Below, piece after piece: positions 23,473-33,411 of a stretch of DNA of 64,000 nucleotides. The notes beneath the pieces are model-generated. The model ran no database searches, was not told the DNA's origin, and saw only the letters and a program-made list of their open reading frames with translations. Position 1 is the stretch's first letter, and every line of letters begins with the position of its first letter. Both the position numbers and the translations under genes were made by a program. Source of the stretch: Leptospira sp. WS4.C2 (GTDB lineage: Bacteria > Spirochaetota > Leptospiria > Leptospirales > Leptospiraceae). The stretch lies in the NCBI RefSeq assembly GCF_040833985.1, contig NZ_CP162139.1, positions 1,880,001-1,944,000 on the forward strand, given 5' to 3'.

Positions 23473-24841
23473 CGAGAATTCCCTTTAAGGTTGCACTTGT
23501 TGCTGATTCCACTTTCACAGTGACTGTTTTTCCAATCCAATCTGCTGGATCCTTCGATGAACTTTCTGGAATGGGGAATACAATCATTCTCCCGCAATGG
23601 GAACGACCGCATAACTCTAGTTTAGATTTTTTGGAAGTGTTCTCAATGAGAACAGAGAATTCATTTCCAATTTTAGATTGGTTTTTTTCGTGTGAAATTT
23701 TTGTTTGGAGTTCAACAAGTTCGATAAGTCGTTTACTTTTGGTTTCTTCTGGAACATCATCAATAAACTTTCGTTTTGCGATCGTACCTTCCCTCTCGGA
23801 ATATTTAAACATATACGACATATCAAATTTCACTTTTTTCACAACTTCCAGAGTTTCCTGAAACTCCTCTTCAGTTTCTCCCGGAAATCCAACAATGATA
23901 TCGGAAGTGATCCCGATATCTGGAATTCGACTTTGGATACTGGCAACTAAGTCTAAATATTCTTCTTTGGTGTAACTACGTTTCATATCCCGCAATACTT
24001 TGGAACTTCCTGCCTGGAGGGGCATATGGATCTGAGAAGAAAAACGTTCTTCCTTCGCCATAAGAGATATTAGGTGATCAGGAAAGTCTTTCGGGTGGGG
24101 GCTTGTAAAGCGAACACGTTCTACTGTCGTATCTGCTAGTATTTTTTCTACAAGCGCACAAAAGTCTGTATTCTCATAAGAATAACTATTCACATTTTGG
24201 CCAAGGAGAGTGATTTGTTTTACACCCATCGCTTCCAATTGGAGAATTTCAGAAACAATAGAACTTGGCTCTCTACTTCGTTCTCTTCCTCTTGTGTAGG
24301 GAACTACACAAAAAGTGCAGAAGTTATTACAGCCTCGCATAATAGTAACGAATGCTTGGATTCCATTTACAACCTTTGGTTCTAATTCATCATATGTTTC
24401 TGTTCGAGAAAGACGTGTTAACTGAACATCACGTTCCCCTTCTCTAATTTTTTGAATCAGTTCCGGTAATGTCCTGTAATTGTCAGGACCCACAATCAGA
24501 TCTAAAGGCAACTCTTGGTGGAACAAATCTTCGCCTAAGTTCTGAGCCATACAACCTAAAACTCCAATCACTAAGTTTGGATTTTTTTTCTTTAAATAAC
24601 CGAGGGATTGTAACCTACCGTAGATCTTTGCGTGTGCATTTTCTCTGACTGCACATGTATTGAGAAAAATGATATCACTTTCTTCAATAGAACTTGCTGT
24701 TTCATAATTCTCTTTTCGAAAGAGTTCCTTGACGATCCCTGAATCGTATTCGTTCATTTGGCATCCATAGGTCTCCACGTAGACCTTTCCTAGTTGGATG
24801 GGGCTATCTGTAGTGGCGATTTCAGTCAAGGAAGGGTTCAT
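23465..24841 (-). CDS. miaB: tRNA-2-methylthio-N6-isopentenyladenosine synthase
   Basis: About 458 residues. The N-terminal domain cysteines are in [21 protein letters not shown] and VLGCMAQ. The radical-SAM motif is [17 protein letters not shown] and the [10 protein letters not shown] segment are typical of MiaB, and a TRAM domain occupies the last 65 residues. It methylthiolates i6A37 in tRNAs that read UNN codons. It overlaps the downstream LPS permease start by eight bases and is divergent from the J-like gene. Confidence 0.95.
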   Translation of the reverse strand: MNPSLTEIATTDSPIQLGKVYVETYGCQMNEYDSGIVKELFRKENYETASSIEESDIIFLNTCAVRENAHAKIYGRLQSLGYLKKKNPNLVIGVLGCMAQNLGEDLFHQELPLDLIVGPDNYRTLPELIQKIREGERDVQLTRLSRTETYDELEPKVVNGIQAFVTIMRGCNNFCTFCVVPYTRGRERSREPSSIVSEILQLEAMGVKQITLLGQNVNSYSYENTDFCALVEKILADTTVERVRFTSPHPKDFPDHLISLMAKEERFSSQIHMPLQAGSSKVLRDMKRSYTKEEYLDLVASIQSRIPDIGITSDIIVGFPGETEEEFQETLEVVKKVKFDMSYMFKYSEREGTIAKRKFIDDVPEETKSKRLIELVELQTKISHEKNQSKIGNEFSVLIENTSKKSKLELCGRSHCGRMIVFPIPESSSKDPADWIGKTVTVKVESATSATLKGILVG

Positions 24842-24904
24842 AATGATATGTTTTTCCTTAAAATTTCCTTGTAAAGCAAAGAAGATAGGAACTAAAAAGG
24901 GTAT

Positions 24905-25504
24905 ATGGCTAGTACAAAGCGGGAGACATTTTACGGAATCTTAGGAGTCGAAAAAGATTCCACAAACGAAATCATAGAAGCCATTTACAAAAAGGAACTT
25001 GAGTTTTGGGAAAGGCTAGAGATTGCCGGAATTGTGGAGGCAAAGGACAAAATTCTAGAACTCACACGGGCTTACCTAACCCTAGTTGATCCCCAAAAAA
25101 GAAAAGACTATGATGACCGCTTAGACTTTGAATTTGTCCTTTTGGATGGAAAGGCTAAAGATCCTGAAATGGAAGAAGCCTACGATGTCTACCGCCTGGG
25201 TCACCATAAAACCTACCAGGAAATCATTGCCGAATTTTCTAAATTTCGAGAGGAAATGGGAGACACCCTTTGGATCCTAAAGAAAACCACAATCTATATG
25301 GTTTTAAATCTCCTTCTATATTCGGCGTTTGTACTTCTCCATTCTTTTTGGAATGAGACCTTCGAAGATGACAAAGTTTTGGCCGAGACAGAATCAGGTT
25401 GGGGATCCGGACTATTTCTTCTCTTTAGTGGTCTGGGTTACTTATTTTTTCGTTTTCGAATTCTAAAAAAAGAATTAGAAAAACGGAAGGCAAACAGATC
25501 CTAA
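24905..25504 (+). CDS. J-domain-like membrane protein lacking HPD
   Basis: About 199 residues. Residues 8-72 follow the J-domain pattern: [20 protein letters not shown] at the start and [19 protein letters not shown] at the end. The HPD tripeptide that activates Hsp70 between helices II and III is absent (the region reads [11 protein letters not shown]). Two membrane segments lie near residues 125-145 and 163-180 before a basic tail. It may be a J-like protein with another binding partner. AAGGG lies about five bases before the ATG. Its stop shares four bases (CTAA) with the convergent DUF1574 gene. Confidence 0.75.
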   Translation: MASTKRETFYGILGVEKDSTNEIIEAIYKKELEFWERLEIAGIVEAKDKILELTRAYLTLVDPQKRKDYDDRLDFEFVLLDGKAKDPEMEEAYDVYRLGHHKTYQEIIAEFSKFREEMGDTLWILKKTTIYMVLNLLLYSAFVLLHSFWNETFEDDKVLAETESGWGSGLFLLFSGLGYLFFRFRILKKELEKRKANRS

Positions 25505-26637
25505 CGAACTTCCTTTGGAAATAAAATCGGTAATAAGTTTGGAAAACAAGCACCACTCAAGTGGAGTGAATCCACAAAGTCCTTACAAACCCAACGCGGA
25601 TCAATATTGGGATCAACTACACTGAATTTTGAATTTGGGACTTGATTTGCTTCGTTTACTGCTTTCTTAATTTCCAAATTGAATCCCTCAAGCAGTCCAT
25701 CAGTAGACATTTTTCTGCGGAGTGCATCCGATACTGCCGGAAAGTAAATGATCACTGGAATTCCAGTTCCTTTGAGTAAACCGAGCATCTTTTTAAAAAA
25801 ATAGATCTGTGTCGGTGCAAGAGACTGTCCCCGTAAGTATTGGTTGTACATGGCTTCCGCATCTTTTTCTAAAAAAATATCCATATTAGCAAATTTTATT
25901 TCATTCGGAAGGGCACCAAATTTGACCCGGTTCACATGTTTAATTTTATCAATGTAATTTCGTTTATGGTCCTTACCCGTAATACCAACTGACATGCCAG
26001 GAAAAAAACCAACTTCGATTTCTTTATTATTAGCTTTGATGGCAGTGGGATCCAAGGGGTATTTGTATAAAGCAAAGAGTTTCTTTAAAAAATACACTTC
26101 GACTTCATCCATTGAAAATCCTTTGGCATCTGCCAACCATGGATTTTTATTTTTGGAACGATATAAGTCAATCTGCTTCAGCACATATTCATTGTCATAC
26201 GAGCCATTCAGAGAATAATCAATAGATGATTGAGAAAATAGGAGCGGATCTACTTCAATCAGCACATATCGAAGTGGAAGTTTTGCAGTAAGAGAACGTT
26301 CCAACCAATAGGCTTGGAAACTGGGAGGGCCAAAGGGAGCCGCAAAATTAAATGAATTTGTATTGGGGAAAAAAGATTCCAACATATCCGAATCAAATTC
26401 ACCTGATCTGGAACTACCCAGTATCAATCCAATTTGTTTCGATGGATTTTTACGGAGTTCCTCTAGTAATACCTCAAAGAGATCTTCTTTTAACTCATAA
26501 AACTTTCTTTCAATTTTTTTCCAACTATATGTGTTTTCTACAATAACGGGCAAAAAAAAGATTTTATCCAAAAGAAAGAGACTGAGAGCCAAAAAGAGTG
26601 GATAAAGAACAACTGAAAATTTAAATTTAGGATTCAT
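25501..26637 (-). CDS. DUF1574-type SGNH-like envelope protein, partner of MBOAT
   Basis: About 378 residues. One N-terminal membrane anchor (VVLYPLFLALSLFLLD) precedes an extracytoplasmic domain. GSSRSG near residue 80 and DSLHLSG near the C-terminus resemble the Ser and Asp-His blocks of SGNH/AlgX-type acyltransferases. With the neighbouring MBOAT protein it probably transfers an acyl group to an envelope polysaccharide; this is inference from analogy with AlgI/AlgX or PatA/PatB. I chose ATG 26637, one base after the MBOAT stop, instead of an upstream ATG inside that gene. The convergent stop overlaps the J-like gene by four bases. Confidence 0.75.
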   Translation of the reverse strand: MNPKFKFSVVLYPLFLALSLFLLDKIFFLPVIVENTYSWKKIERKFYELKEDLFEVLLEELRKNPSKQIGLILGSSRSGEFDSDMLESFFPNTNSFNFAAPFGPPSFQAYWLERSLTAKLPLRYVLIEVDPLLFSQSSIDYSLNGSYDNEYVLKQIDLYRSKNKNPWLADAKGFSMDEVEVYFLKKLFALYKYPLDPTAIKANNKEIEVGFFPGMSVGITGKDHKRNYIDKIKHVNRVKFGALPNEIKFANMDIFLEKDAEAMYNQYLRGQSLAPTQIYFFKKMLGLLKGTGIPVIIYFPAVSDALRRKMSTDGLLEGFNLEIKKAVNEANQVPNSKFSVVDPNIDPRWVCKDFVDSLHLSGACFPNLLPILFPKEVR

Positions 26638-26638
26638 A

Positions 26639-28063
26639 TTAAAATTGGAAATAGATAAATTCCGTTCCTCCCGGTGCAAGATAACCTAACAATATAGTGA
26701 TGACCAAAGAAAAGGCCAAAAGAAATATAATTGATGCCTTCGTTGACCAATTTCCTCTAGGAAAACTTGGTTTAGTTTGTAAATAGTTTAGAAAAAAAGT
26801 AAGGAATAAAGTATAAACTATCAGTTCCAGTTTGTTTGTTCTTTCACCTGTAGATCCAGTAATGATTTGTTTATACATTGCAAAAGCGTTTTTAACAGAA
26901 GGTGCGTTGAAAAAAGGAATGGAAAAAACAAAAAAGGAAAAGGCATACAAAATTCCAACAAACTTCATCGGCTTCGAAACTGGAACTGATTTATCTGGCT
27001 TTCGAATCAACTCTAGTTTCCGTTCGATGCTTAACATGAGACCATGCAAAAAACCCCAAATGATAAATGTGAAATTTGCACCATGCCAAAAACCTGCAAG
27101 GGTAAAAGTCACAATTAAATTGAGATAACCACGGTATTCAGAAACTCTAGAGCCACCTAACGGAAAATAAATATAATCTTTAATCCAAGTGGCGAGTGTC
27201 ATATGCCAACGTGTCCAAAGTTCTCTTACGGATGCAGAAAGATAAGGAGCATGAAAATTTTCTGGCAAGTTAATACCAAGAAGTTTTCCGAGTCCCCTAG
27301 CCAAATCGGTATATCCACTAAAATCACAAAACACTCTTGCCGCATAACCGAACATCGCAACGAAGTTTGTCACACCATCATACAACTCTGGATTTTGAAA
27401 GACGGGCTCAATGACCGGGGATAAATTATCTGCAAGGACCACTTTTTTAAAAAGCCCAAGAAAAACTAAATAGTAACCTTCGAAGAGTTGTTCCTTTTTT
27501 GCATTCCAAACTTCCAATTGGTAAAAAAATTCACCGTGCCGGACGATGGGTCCTGCAACCAACTGAGGAAAGAAAAAGATAAATAGTGCAAATTGTAAAA
27601 AGTTTGGATTTTCTTCTGCATTTCCTCGTTTTATATCAATCGTATACGCTACCATTTGGAAGGTATAAAAACTAATCGCAAGAGGTAATGTAATTGAATC
27701 GAATCCGAACTGAGAATTTAAAAAACTTTGGATTGATTCGGGTGCAAACCAAATACTCCCAGTCAATTGGAAAACTAATGCCCAAAGGAAATAGAAATAT
27801 TTAAATAGAAAGAGGTTACCAAAGTTTATAAAAAGAGAAATCGGATACCAGAATGTTTTTTTATTTTTAAGGATTTGTTTGTTGAAGAAATGATTCAACA
27901 TAACAATTGCGAGGAAGTGAAACGCAAAAGGAATCGACCAAGCAGCATAGAATCCAAAAGATGCTAAAAATAAAAAACCTAATCGATATTTGCCTCGGAA
28001 CATCCAATGCAAACAATAGATTACAAGAAAAAACAAAAGAAAACTAAGGGATGTAAATTTCAT
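26639..28063 (-). CDS. MBOAT family membrane O-acyltransferase (AlgI/DltB-like)
   Basis: About 474 residues with ten or more hydrophobic segments. Family hallmarks are the YTIDIKRG segment, FPQLVAGPIVRH, FSGYTDLARGLGKLLGINLPENF, RWHMTLATWIKDYIYFPLGG, and the catalytic histidine in LAGFWHGANFTFIIWG. It transfers an acyl group, usually acetyl, across the inner membrane to an extracytoplasmic acceptor. The following DUF1574 gene is one base away, so they form a two-gene unit. The acceptor polymer is unknown. Confidence 0.92.
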   Translation of the reverse strand: MKFTSLSFLLFFLVIYCLHWMFRGKYRLGFLFLASFGFYAAWSIPFAFHFLAIVMLNHFFNKQILKNKKTFWYPISLFINFGNLFLFKYFYFLWALVFQLTGSIWFAPESIQSFLNSQFGFDSITLPLAISFYTFQMVAYTIDIKRGNAEENPNFLQFALFIFFFPQLVAGPIVRHGEFFYQLEVWNAKKEQLFEGYYLVFLGLFKKVVLADNLSPVIEPVFQNPELYDGVTNFVAMFGYAARVFCDFSGYTDLARGLGKLLGINLPENFHAPYLSASVRELWTRWHMTLATWIKDYIYFPLGGSRVSEYRGYLNLIVTFTLAGFWHGANFTFIIWGFLHGLMLSIERKLELIRKPDKSVPVSKPMKFVGILYAFSFFVFSIPFFNAPSVKNAFAMYKQIITGSTGERTNKLELIVYTLFLTFFLNYLQTKPSFPRGNWSTKASIIFLLAFSLVITILLGYLAPGGTEFIYFQF

Positions 28064-28088
28064 TCTAAGATTTCACCAATTTACGAAT

Positions 28089-29270
28089 TCAAGTATCACC
28101 ATCAACCTGAATCACAAGGCCTTTTAAGTATTCTCCTTCGGGATGAAAGACAGAATAACCATGGTCCGGACTCTGGGTTAGATGATGCAAAATTCTAACC
28201 CTTTTTTTGGCATCTTTTGCCGCCCCGAAAACAATTTTTTTAAACAAATCAAAAGAAATATGTTGGGAACATGAGAAGGTAAAAATCAATCCGCCACTCT
28301 TAATCTTTGACATGGCCCGCATATTGATATCCTTATAACCCCGACTTGCCTGATTTACCGTTGCAATACTCTTTGTAAATGCCGGTGGATCTAAAATAAT
28401 AAGATCGTAGAAATCATTGTCCATTGACTTCAAATAATCGAAACTATCCAATACCAAACTTTTATGTTTGATGGAATCGTTTACGGAATTAAGACCATTT
28501 AATACTAAATTTCTTTCGCATAGTTCCATTGCTTGTTTTGAAATATCCAAACTATGTACTAATTTAGCTCCAGCTAACAATGCATACAATGAAAAAGCAC
28601 CTGAATATGCGAATGTATTTAATACGGTTCGCCCAAATGCGTAACGGGATACTAAGGCTCGGTTATCCCTCTGGTCGAGGAAAAAACCCGTTTTTTGTCC
28701 TTTCGTAATATCCGCTATAAACTGCATTCCATGTTCAGTAAAAACTGGTTCTGGATCATTTCCTTTATGAAAGATTGGATCTTTTACAGATTTATCATCT
28801 GGTTTTTCTCCCCTTTCTAAAATGGTTGTAAAACCTTTTTCAGTTAGAAAAGAAACTAACCATTCTCTTAAACTCAAAGCTCCAGGTGTTTTCAATTGCA
28901 TAACAGCTGCTTTGTGATAACAGTCAACGACCACACCAGGAACGCCATCTCCTTCTGAATGAAAAAGTCTAAATCCAGTTGTCTCTTTCGGTAAGAGTTT
29001 TTGTTTTGACTCGTAGATCAAACTCCACTTCGCAGTCCAATAATTTTCCTTTGAGCCATCTTCCAAACTGTCAAAAGAGAACAATCGAACTCGAATTTGA
29101 CTTTTAGGATCATAATGTCCCCAAGCCAGGAATTCACCTGAAGAGGATTCGATACGAACAACACTACCAGAAGGGATCCCTTCTTCGCCCGACGCGATCG
29201 CTCCGGAAAAGATCCAAGGATGAAAATTTAATACTGCTTTTTCTTTATTCTTTTTTAATCGAATGACCAT
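28089..29270 (-). CDS. rlmI: RlmI-like class I SAM-dependent 23S rRNA (cytosine-5) methyltransferase
   Basis: About 393 residues. An N-terminal PUA-like domain (HPWIFSGAI, GSVVRIESSSGEFLAWG) precedes a Rossmann methyltransferase domain. KTGFFLDQRDNR, LNTFAYSGAFSLYALLAGA (SAM loop) and LIILDPPAFTKS follow in order, as in RlmI (YccW), which methylates C1962 of 23S rRNA in E. coli. The position methylated here is inferred. ATG 29270 (MVIRLKK) is chosen because the 37-residue upstream extension would overlap the divergent gene and reads as non-protein-like basic sequence. It lies just upstream of the MBOAT pair on the same strand. Confidence 0.88.
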   Translation of the reverse strand: MVIRLKKNKEKAVLNFHPWIFSGAIASGEEGIPSGSVVRIESSSGEFLAWGHYDPKSQIRVRLFSFDSLEDGSKENYWTAKWSLIYESKQKLLPKETTGFRLFHSEGDGVPGVVVDCYHKAAVMQLKTPGALSLREWLVSFLTEKGFTTILERGEKPDDKSVKDPIFHKGNDPEPVFTEHGMQFIADITKGQKTGFFLDQRDNRALVSRYAFGRTVLNTFAYSGAFSLYALLAGAKLVHSLDISKQAMELCERNLVLNGLNSVNDSIKHKSLVLDSFDYLKSMDNDFYDLIILDPPAFTKSIATVNQASRGYKDINMRAMSKIKSGGLIFTFSCSQHISFDLFKKIVFGAAKDAKKRVRILHHLTQSPDHGYSVFHPEGEYLKGLVIQVDGDT

Positions 29271-29300
29271 TTTACATCCATTTGGGAAGGTAACAGAGTT

Positions 29301-31856
29301 ATGAACGTCAGGGTTCGTGTATATATGATAAAACCGATACTCATCTTTCTTGTCTTTTCTTTTTCCCTTCTTCATTCGCAAAGCATAGAAGATTCCATTA
29401 CAAAATCCCGTCCCAGGGACATGGTATCGCTTGATACGAACAAAGCAGATCCTAGTTCCTTCTGGTATATGACTGAAGACAGTCTCAGTGATTCAGAAAT
29501 TCTTTCCATGACAGAAACGAAATTTCTAGAGAGAACGTGGAAACGAATTCCCGTGCCAGGCAATTTATACGACGATAAAGAAGCATATGGATTTAAAAAG
29601 ACAGTTTTACTCGCCAAGTGGATTCAATTTTCAGAGGATCCTTCCACCCAATATAGTCTTCGCCTGGGGATCATTAACGATCGGGATCAAACCTATTTAA
29701 ATGGACATTTGATAGGAAACACTGGTGATTGGAATGCAGAAGAACCACAGGCCTATGACAAATTAAGGATTTATAATATCCCTTCCAACGTCATTCAATA
29801 CGGAAAAAAGAACTTACTGTTAATAAAAATCCAACCGTATTTTGCTAATTCTGGAGGAATCGAACAAGATGAAACAGTTCTTGGGCCTTCAGAACAAATT
29901 TTTTCTAGATTCTACAAGGACGAATTTATAAAATTATTATTTCTTACTATCTATTCAACTGTAGGTGGATACTTTCTCTTTCTCTATATCCGCAGAAGAA
30001 AAGATAAAGAGAATTTTTTCTTTGCTTTGTTTTCTTTTTCATTCGTAATTTATAATTTCCTAAGAAACCAACTTAAATACGAATTTGAATTTCCTTTTTT
30101 GGAAATGAAAAAATCAGAGTATATGGTAATTTTACTCCTTATACCATTCATGTATCATTTTCTTCGCACATTGTTTGAGGAACGATACAGTATCTTCGGA
30201 AAGATTCTGGATGGTTTACAATTAGGATTTTTTCTTTATTTTGCATTCACTCGAAACATAGAGACATTTAGTTTTTTACTCACGAATTTCGTACAACCCA
30301 CTTGGCTTTTGTATGTAGTTCTAATTTTTATTATTTTATTCAGAAACCTAAGAAAAAAAGAGCGAAGAGCTTTTTACATTACCATCGGTCTCACGATTGT
30401 TCTAATTGCCGCGGTGATTGATACAGCCACGAACAGAAACTACTGGGTCTTCCCTCGAATTATGGGATATACATTTCTAGTTTTTAACATCTCATTAGCG
30501 ATTATTTTAGCCAATTCGTTTGTTAAACTGAATGAAGAAGTGGAAGACTTAAACAAAAACTTAGAAAGAAAAGTTGAAGAGAGAACAGATGCCTTAAATG
30601 AATCTTTAAACCAATTACAAGTTCTCAAAGAAAAACAAGATGGAGATTATTTTTTAACATCCCTTCTCATCCAACCACTGGCACGGATAGAAAACCAAAT
30701 TCCTGAAATTAAAATAGAAACCTATGTAAACCAAAAGAAAAAATTTCAATTCCGAGGTAAAAACGGGGAAATTGGTGGTGATATTTGTATCGTTGGAACA
30801 ATTCATTTAGAATCGGGAGACTATACTGTCTTTGCCAATGGCGATGCTATGGGTAAATCCATCCAAGGGGCAGGCGGTGCTCTGGTACTCGGTGTTGTGT
30901 TTCAGGCGGTCCTCTCAAGGGCAAAATCCAGTTACACAAAATCAAGACCACCTGAACTTTGGTTGAAAGATCTCTACGTTGAACTTCAGTCTGTCTTTGT
31001 CAGTTTTGACGGGTCTATGTTATCAAGCGTTGTTCTCGGCATGGTAGCAAAAGATGGATTTGTCTATTATATCAATGCGGAGCATCCTTGGAGCATTCTC
31101 TATAGAGACGCAGTAGCTTCTTTCATAGAAACCGAACTTTCGATGCGAAAATTGGGTTTTCCTAAAAACGATCACTACTTCCAAATCAAAACCTTTTCAT
31201 TAGAAGCGGGAGATATCTTACTTATCGGTTCTGATGGAAGAGATGACATAGTTCTACCTTCAGACGAAAGTTCGCTACGATCTATCAATGAAGATGAAAC
31301 ATTAATTTTGCGTTTTGTGGAACGTGCCGAATCAAACCTAAACCGCTTAGTTCAGGAAATCGAATCCAATGGGGAAATTACGGATGACCTATCCTTTTTG
31401 AAGATAGAATATTTTCCTAAAAAAACAAGAATCTCATTCCCTGAGGAAATTAGAACAGAATATTTAGAAATCAAAGAAATCTCCAAACAAGGACGTTATC
31501 GTGATGCCTTAGATAAATTGTTTCCTTTGATCGAAAACTATCCCCATCCATCGTTTTTGGCTCTAGCGGGAAAATTAAACTATTTATTAAAAAATTGGTC
31601 TGAAGCCATTCAAAATCTAAAACTTGCGTCAAAGGAAAATCCCAGCAGGGAAGACTATCTTTACATGACAGCTAAAGCTTTATATAAAAATGGACAAATC
31701 GCAGAAGCTGTGATTTGGAGTGAACGAATGTTTTTAAGAAATAAACTGCACAAGCAGAACACGAAATTATTAATGTATCTGCTTGATAAAACAAAGAATA
31801 TCGATAAAAAAGAATTTTATTTAGAATTCTTTAACCACGAACAAAGTATAGGATAA
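29301..31856 (+). CDS. 7TM sensor with SpoIIE-type phosphatase domain and C-terminal TPR
   Basis: About 851 residues. A signal peptide (PILIFLVFSFSLLHS) is followed by a jelly-roll-like extracytoplasmic domain to about 210 (LRLGIINDRDQTYLNG), as in 7TM-DISM sensors. Seven membrane segments follow to about 405, then a coiled coil (LNKNLERKVEERTDALN). The divergent PP2C domain (about 455-690) has EIGGDICI, FANGDAMGKS, INAEHPWSIL, GSDGRDD and TDDLSFLKI, so the metal aspartates remain. The last 140 residues form TPR-like helices, unusual for this class. ATG 29325 is an equally good start. It is divergent from rlmI, and its 3' end overlaps uppP by 26 bases. Confidence 0.82.
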   Translation: MNVRVRVYMIKPILIFLVFSFSLLHSQSIEDSITKSRPRDMVSLDTNKADPSSFWYMTEDSLSDSEILSMTETKFLERTWKRIPVPGNLYDDKEAYGFKKTVLLAKWIQFSEDPSTQYSLRLGIINDRDQTYLNGHLIGNTGDWNAEEPQAYDKLRIYNIPSNVIQYGKKNLLLIKIQPYFANSGGIEQDETVLGPSEQIFSRFYKDEFIKLLFLTIYSTVGGYFLFLYIRRRKDKENFFFALFSFSFVIYNFLRNQLKYEFEFPFLEMKKSEYMVILLLIPFMYHFLRTLFEERYSIFGKILDGLQLGFFLYFAFTRNIETFSFLLTNFVQPTWLLYVVLIFIILFRNLRKKERRAFYITIGLTIVLIAAVIDTATNRNYWVFPRIMGYTFLVFNISLAIILANSFVKLNEEVEDLNKNLERKVEERTDALNESLNQLQVLKEKQDGDYFLTSLLIQPLARIENQIPEIKIETYVNQKKKFQFRGKNGEIGGDICIVGTIHLESGDYTVFANGDAMGKSIQGAGGALVLGVVFQAVLSRAKSSYTKSRPPELWLKDLYVELQSVFVSFDGSMLSSVVLGMVAKDGFVYYINAEHPWSILYRDAVASFIETELSMRKLGFPKNDHYFQIKTFSLEAGDILLIGSDGRDDIVLPSDESSLRSINEDETLILRFVERAESNLNRLVQEIESNGEITDDLSFLKIEYFPKKTRISFPEEIRTEYLEIKEISKQGRYRDALDKLFPLIENYPHPSFLALAGKLNYLLKNWSEAIQNLKLASKENPSREDYLYMTAKALYKNGQIAEAVIWSERMFLRNKLHKQNTKLLMYLLDKTKNIDKKEFYLEFFNHEQSIG

Positions 31857-32670
31857 CAAGGATACCGAGTAGAATTCGATAAATCCCAAAGGATAAAAAA
31901 CTTCTACGTCGTATAAAAGCCATAAACAAACGAATAATAAAGTAACAAATTACAAAGGATACGATACTTCCGAAGAGAAGAAGTCCGATTGTTTCCGAAT
32001 TTAATATAGCTTTATGTTTGTACAGCTTATAAATGCCAGCGAGAGTCAAAACAGGAATTGCTAAGAAAAAAGAAAATTCAGCAGAGTCTTTTTTGGATAC
32101 ACCGAGAATACGTGCAGTAATAATCGTTGCTGCAGATCTAGATACGCCGGGAATCAAGGCAAAACATTGAAAAAAACCTACAATTACTGATTCTTTCATT
32201 CCTATCGTTTTGCCATCACTTTCATCATAGTGTTTCATCTCAACAACGACCATAATTAAACCACCAACGAACCACGATAAGCCGATGATGAGAAGAAGAT
32301 CTGGTCTCATTTTGATTTGATCTAAAACATTCTTAAAAAGAAAACCTAGAACTATTATGGGAAGGATTCCTATAATTAAATTGCGATAAAAATCAAATCC
32401 GGTTTTATCTTCTGATCGTTGTAATAGATAGGTTGCAGCGGTCTTTGTATGTTTCCACAAAAGCTGAAAATATAAAACAACTACCGAAAGGATAGCACCC
32501 GTTTGAATAAAAATATCAAACAGATCCTCAAAGGCTTCATGGTCGACTTTTAAGTTTTCAAAAGGGAAAAAGTAACTAAAGAGAAAAAGGTGTCCTGTGG
32601 AGGAAACTGGAAGGAATTCCGTGGCAGCTTCGATGATACCACGGAGAAATGCATTTAAAGTATTGTCCAT
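31831..32670 (-). CDS. uppP: Undecaprenyl-diphosphatase
   Basis: About 279 residues, the normal length for BacA/UppP, with seven to eight membrane segments. Both active-site motifs are present: ATEFLPVSSTGH near the N-terminus and IPGVSRSAATI in the middle. It recycles undecaprenyl pyrophosphate for peptidoglycan and O-antigen synthesis. The residue usually Gly after the first Glu is Ala (EAATEF), a mild departure. It starts six bases after the SurA-like lipoprotein gene, and its end overlaps the convergent phosphatase gene by 26 bases. Confidence 0.95.
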   Translation of the reverse strand: MDNTLNAFLRGIIEAATEFLPVSSTGHLFLFSYFFPFENLKVDHEAFEDLFDIFIQTGAILSVVVLYFQLLWKHTKTAATYLLQRSEDKTGFDFYRNLIIGILPIIVLGFLFKNVLDQIKMRPDLLLIIGLSWFVGGLIMVVVEMKHYDESDGKTIGMKESVIVGFFQCFALIPGVSRSAATIITARILGVSKKDSAEFSFFLAIPVLTLAGIYKLYKHKAILNSETIGLLLFGSIVSFVICYFIIRLFMAFIRRRSFLSFGIYRILLGILVILYFVRG

Positions 32671-32676
32671 TCCGAC

Positions 32677-33348
32677 TTACTTTTGTTGATTTGCTGGTTC
32701 TTCCACTTTTTTCTTTGGTGCAAGATATGCATCCAAGTCAAATTTATCATTACGTTTGATAGTTACTTCTTCTTTAATTCTTTCTACAACTAAAGGAAGT
32801 TGCTCTCTGGTTTGGAGCTGTTTGATTTGTGCTTTTGCGAATGTAAGACACTTATCGATTGTTAGGTTTGCAATATTTCTGTCCAAACCACGAAGTCTCT
32901 CGCATTCTGCTTTTGCCTGCTCGTCAGTGATTTGAATCTTTTTTTCCACTTGTTCAGATACATACATTTGAGCGATGGTTTGCATTTCAACTTGTTTGAT
33001 CACTTCTGCTACATCAGGACGAGAGATATAACCATTTTTCTCGGCTACAAGACGAGTCATAATCATCTGACGGTAAGTCTGATAGAAATTTTTCTTTTGA
33101 AGTTGATAGTTTAGATCTTGGAAGTTTTGCGGAACTTCATTAATATCTTTTTCAATAAACTCAAGAAGAGTCTTTTTTTCGATATTTTGTAATCGGCTGA
33201 TGGAATCAAGAGCTGTATCGTAAGCCGCTTCAAAGTCTTTTACCGTAATTTTATGGTTGTCCAAAGTTTCAATGACCGGAGAAGAGTCCGAACACTGAAC
33301 GAGGAAAAGGGATGCCAAAAAAACAAACAAAGGAAGGATTTTAGTCAT
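32677..33348 (-). CDS. SurA/PrsA-N-like lipoprotein
   Basis: About 223 residues. A lipoprotein signal ends in LVQC (Cys20). The first strand and helix pattern (ETLDNHKITVKDFEAAYDTAL) is that of SurA or PpiC-type chaperones. A long helical region follows; no PPIase domain is present. A periplasmic folding chaperone anchored in a membrane is the best guess. It precedes uppP by six bases, probably in one transcript, and follows mfd after a 100-base gap that contains a perfect inverted repeat. Confidence 0.7.
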   Translation of the reverse strand: MTKILPLFVFLASLFLVQCSDSSPVIETLDNHKITVKDFEAAYDTALDSISRLQNIEKKTLLEFIEKDINEVPQNFQDLNYQLQKKNFYQTYRQMIMTRLVAEKNGYISRPDVAEVIKQVEMQTIAQMYVSEQVEKKIQITDEQAKAECERLRGLDRNIANLTIDKCLTFAKAQIKQLQTREQLPLVVERIKEEVTIKRNDKFDLDAYLAPKKKVEEPANQQK

Positions 33349-33411
33349 ATTATTTTAGTGCCTGAAAGGATTTGTGATGATGATTTCGTGAATTCCCTTA
33401 ATGTCCATCCT

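Noticed and set aside
29271..29381. Extension of the rlmI-like gene to an ATG at 29381.
   Set aside because: It would overlap the divergent sensor gene and adds a basic, low-complexity stretch before the conserved PUA start.
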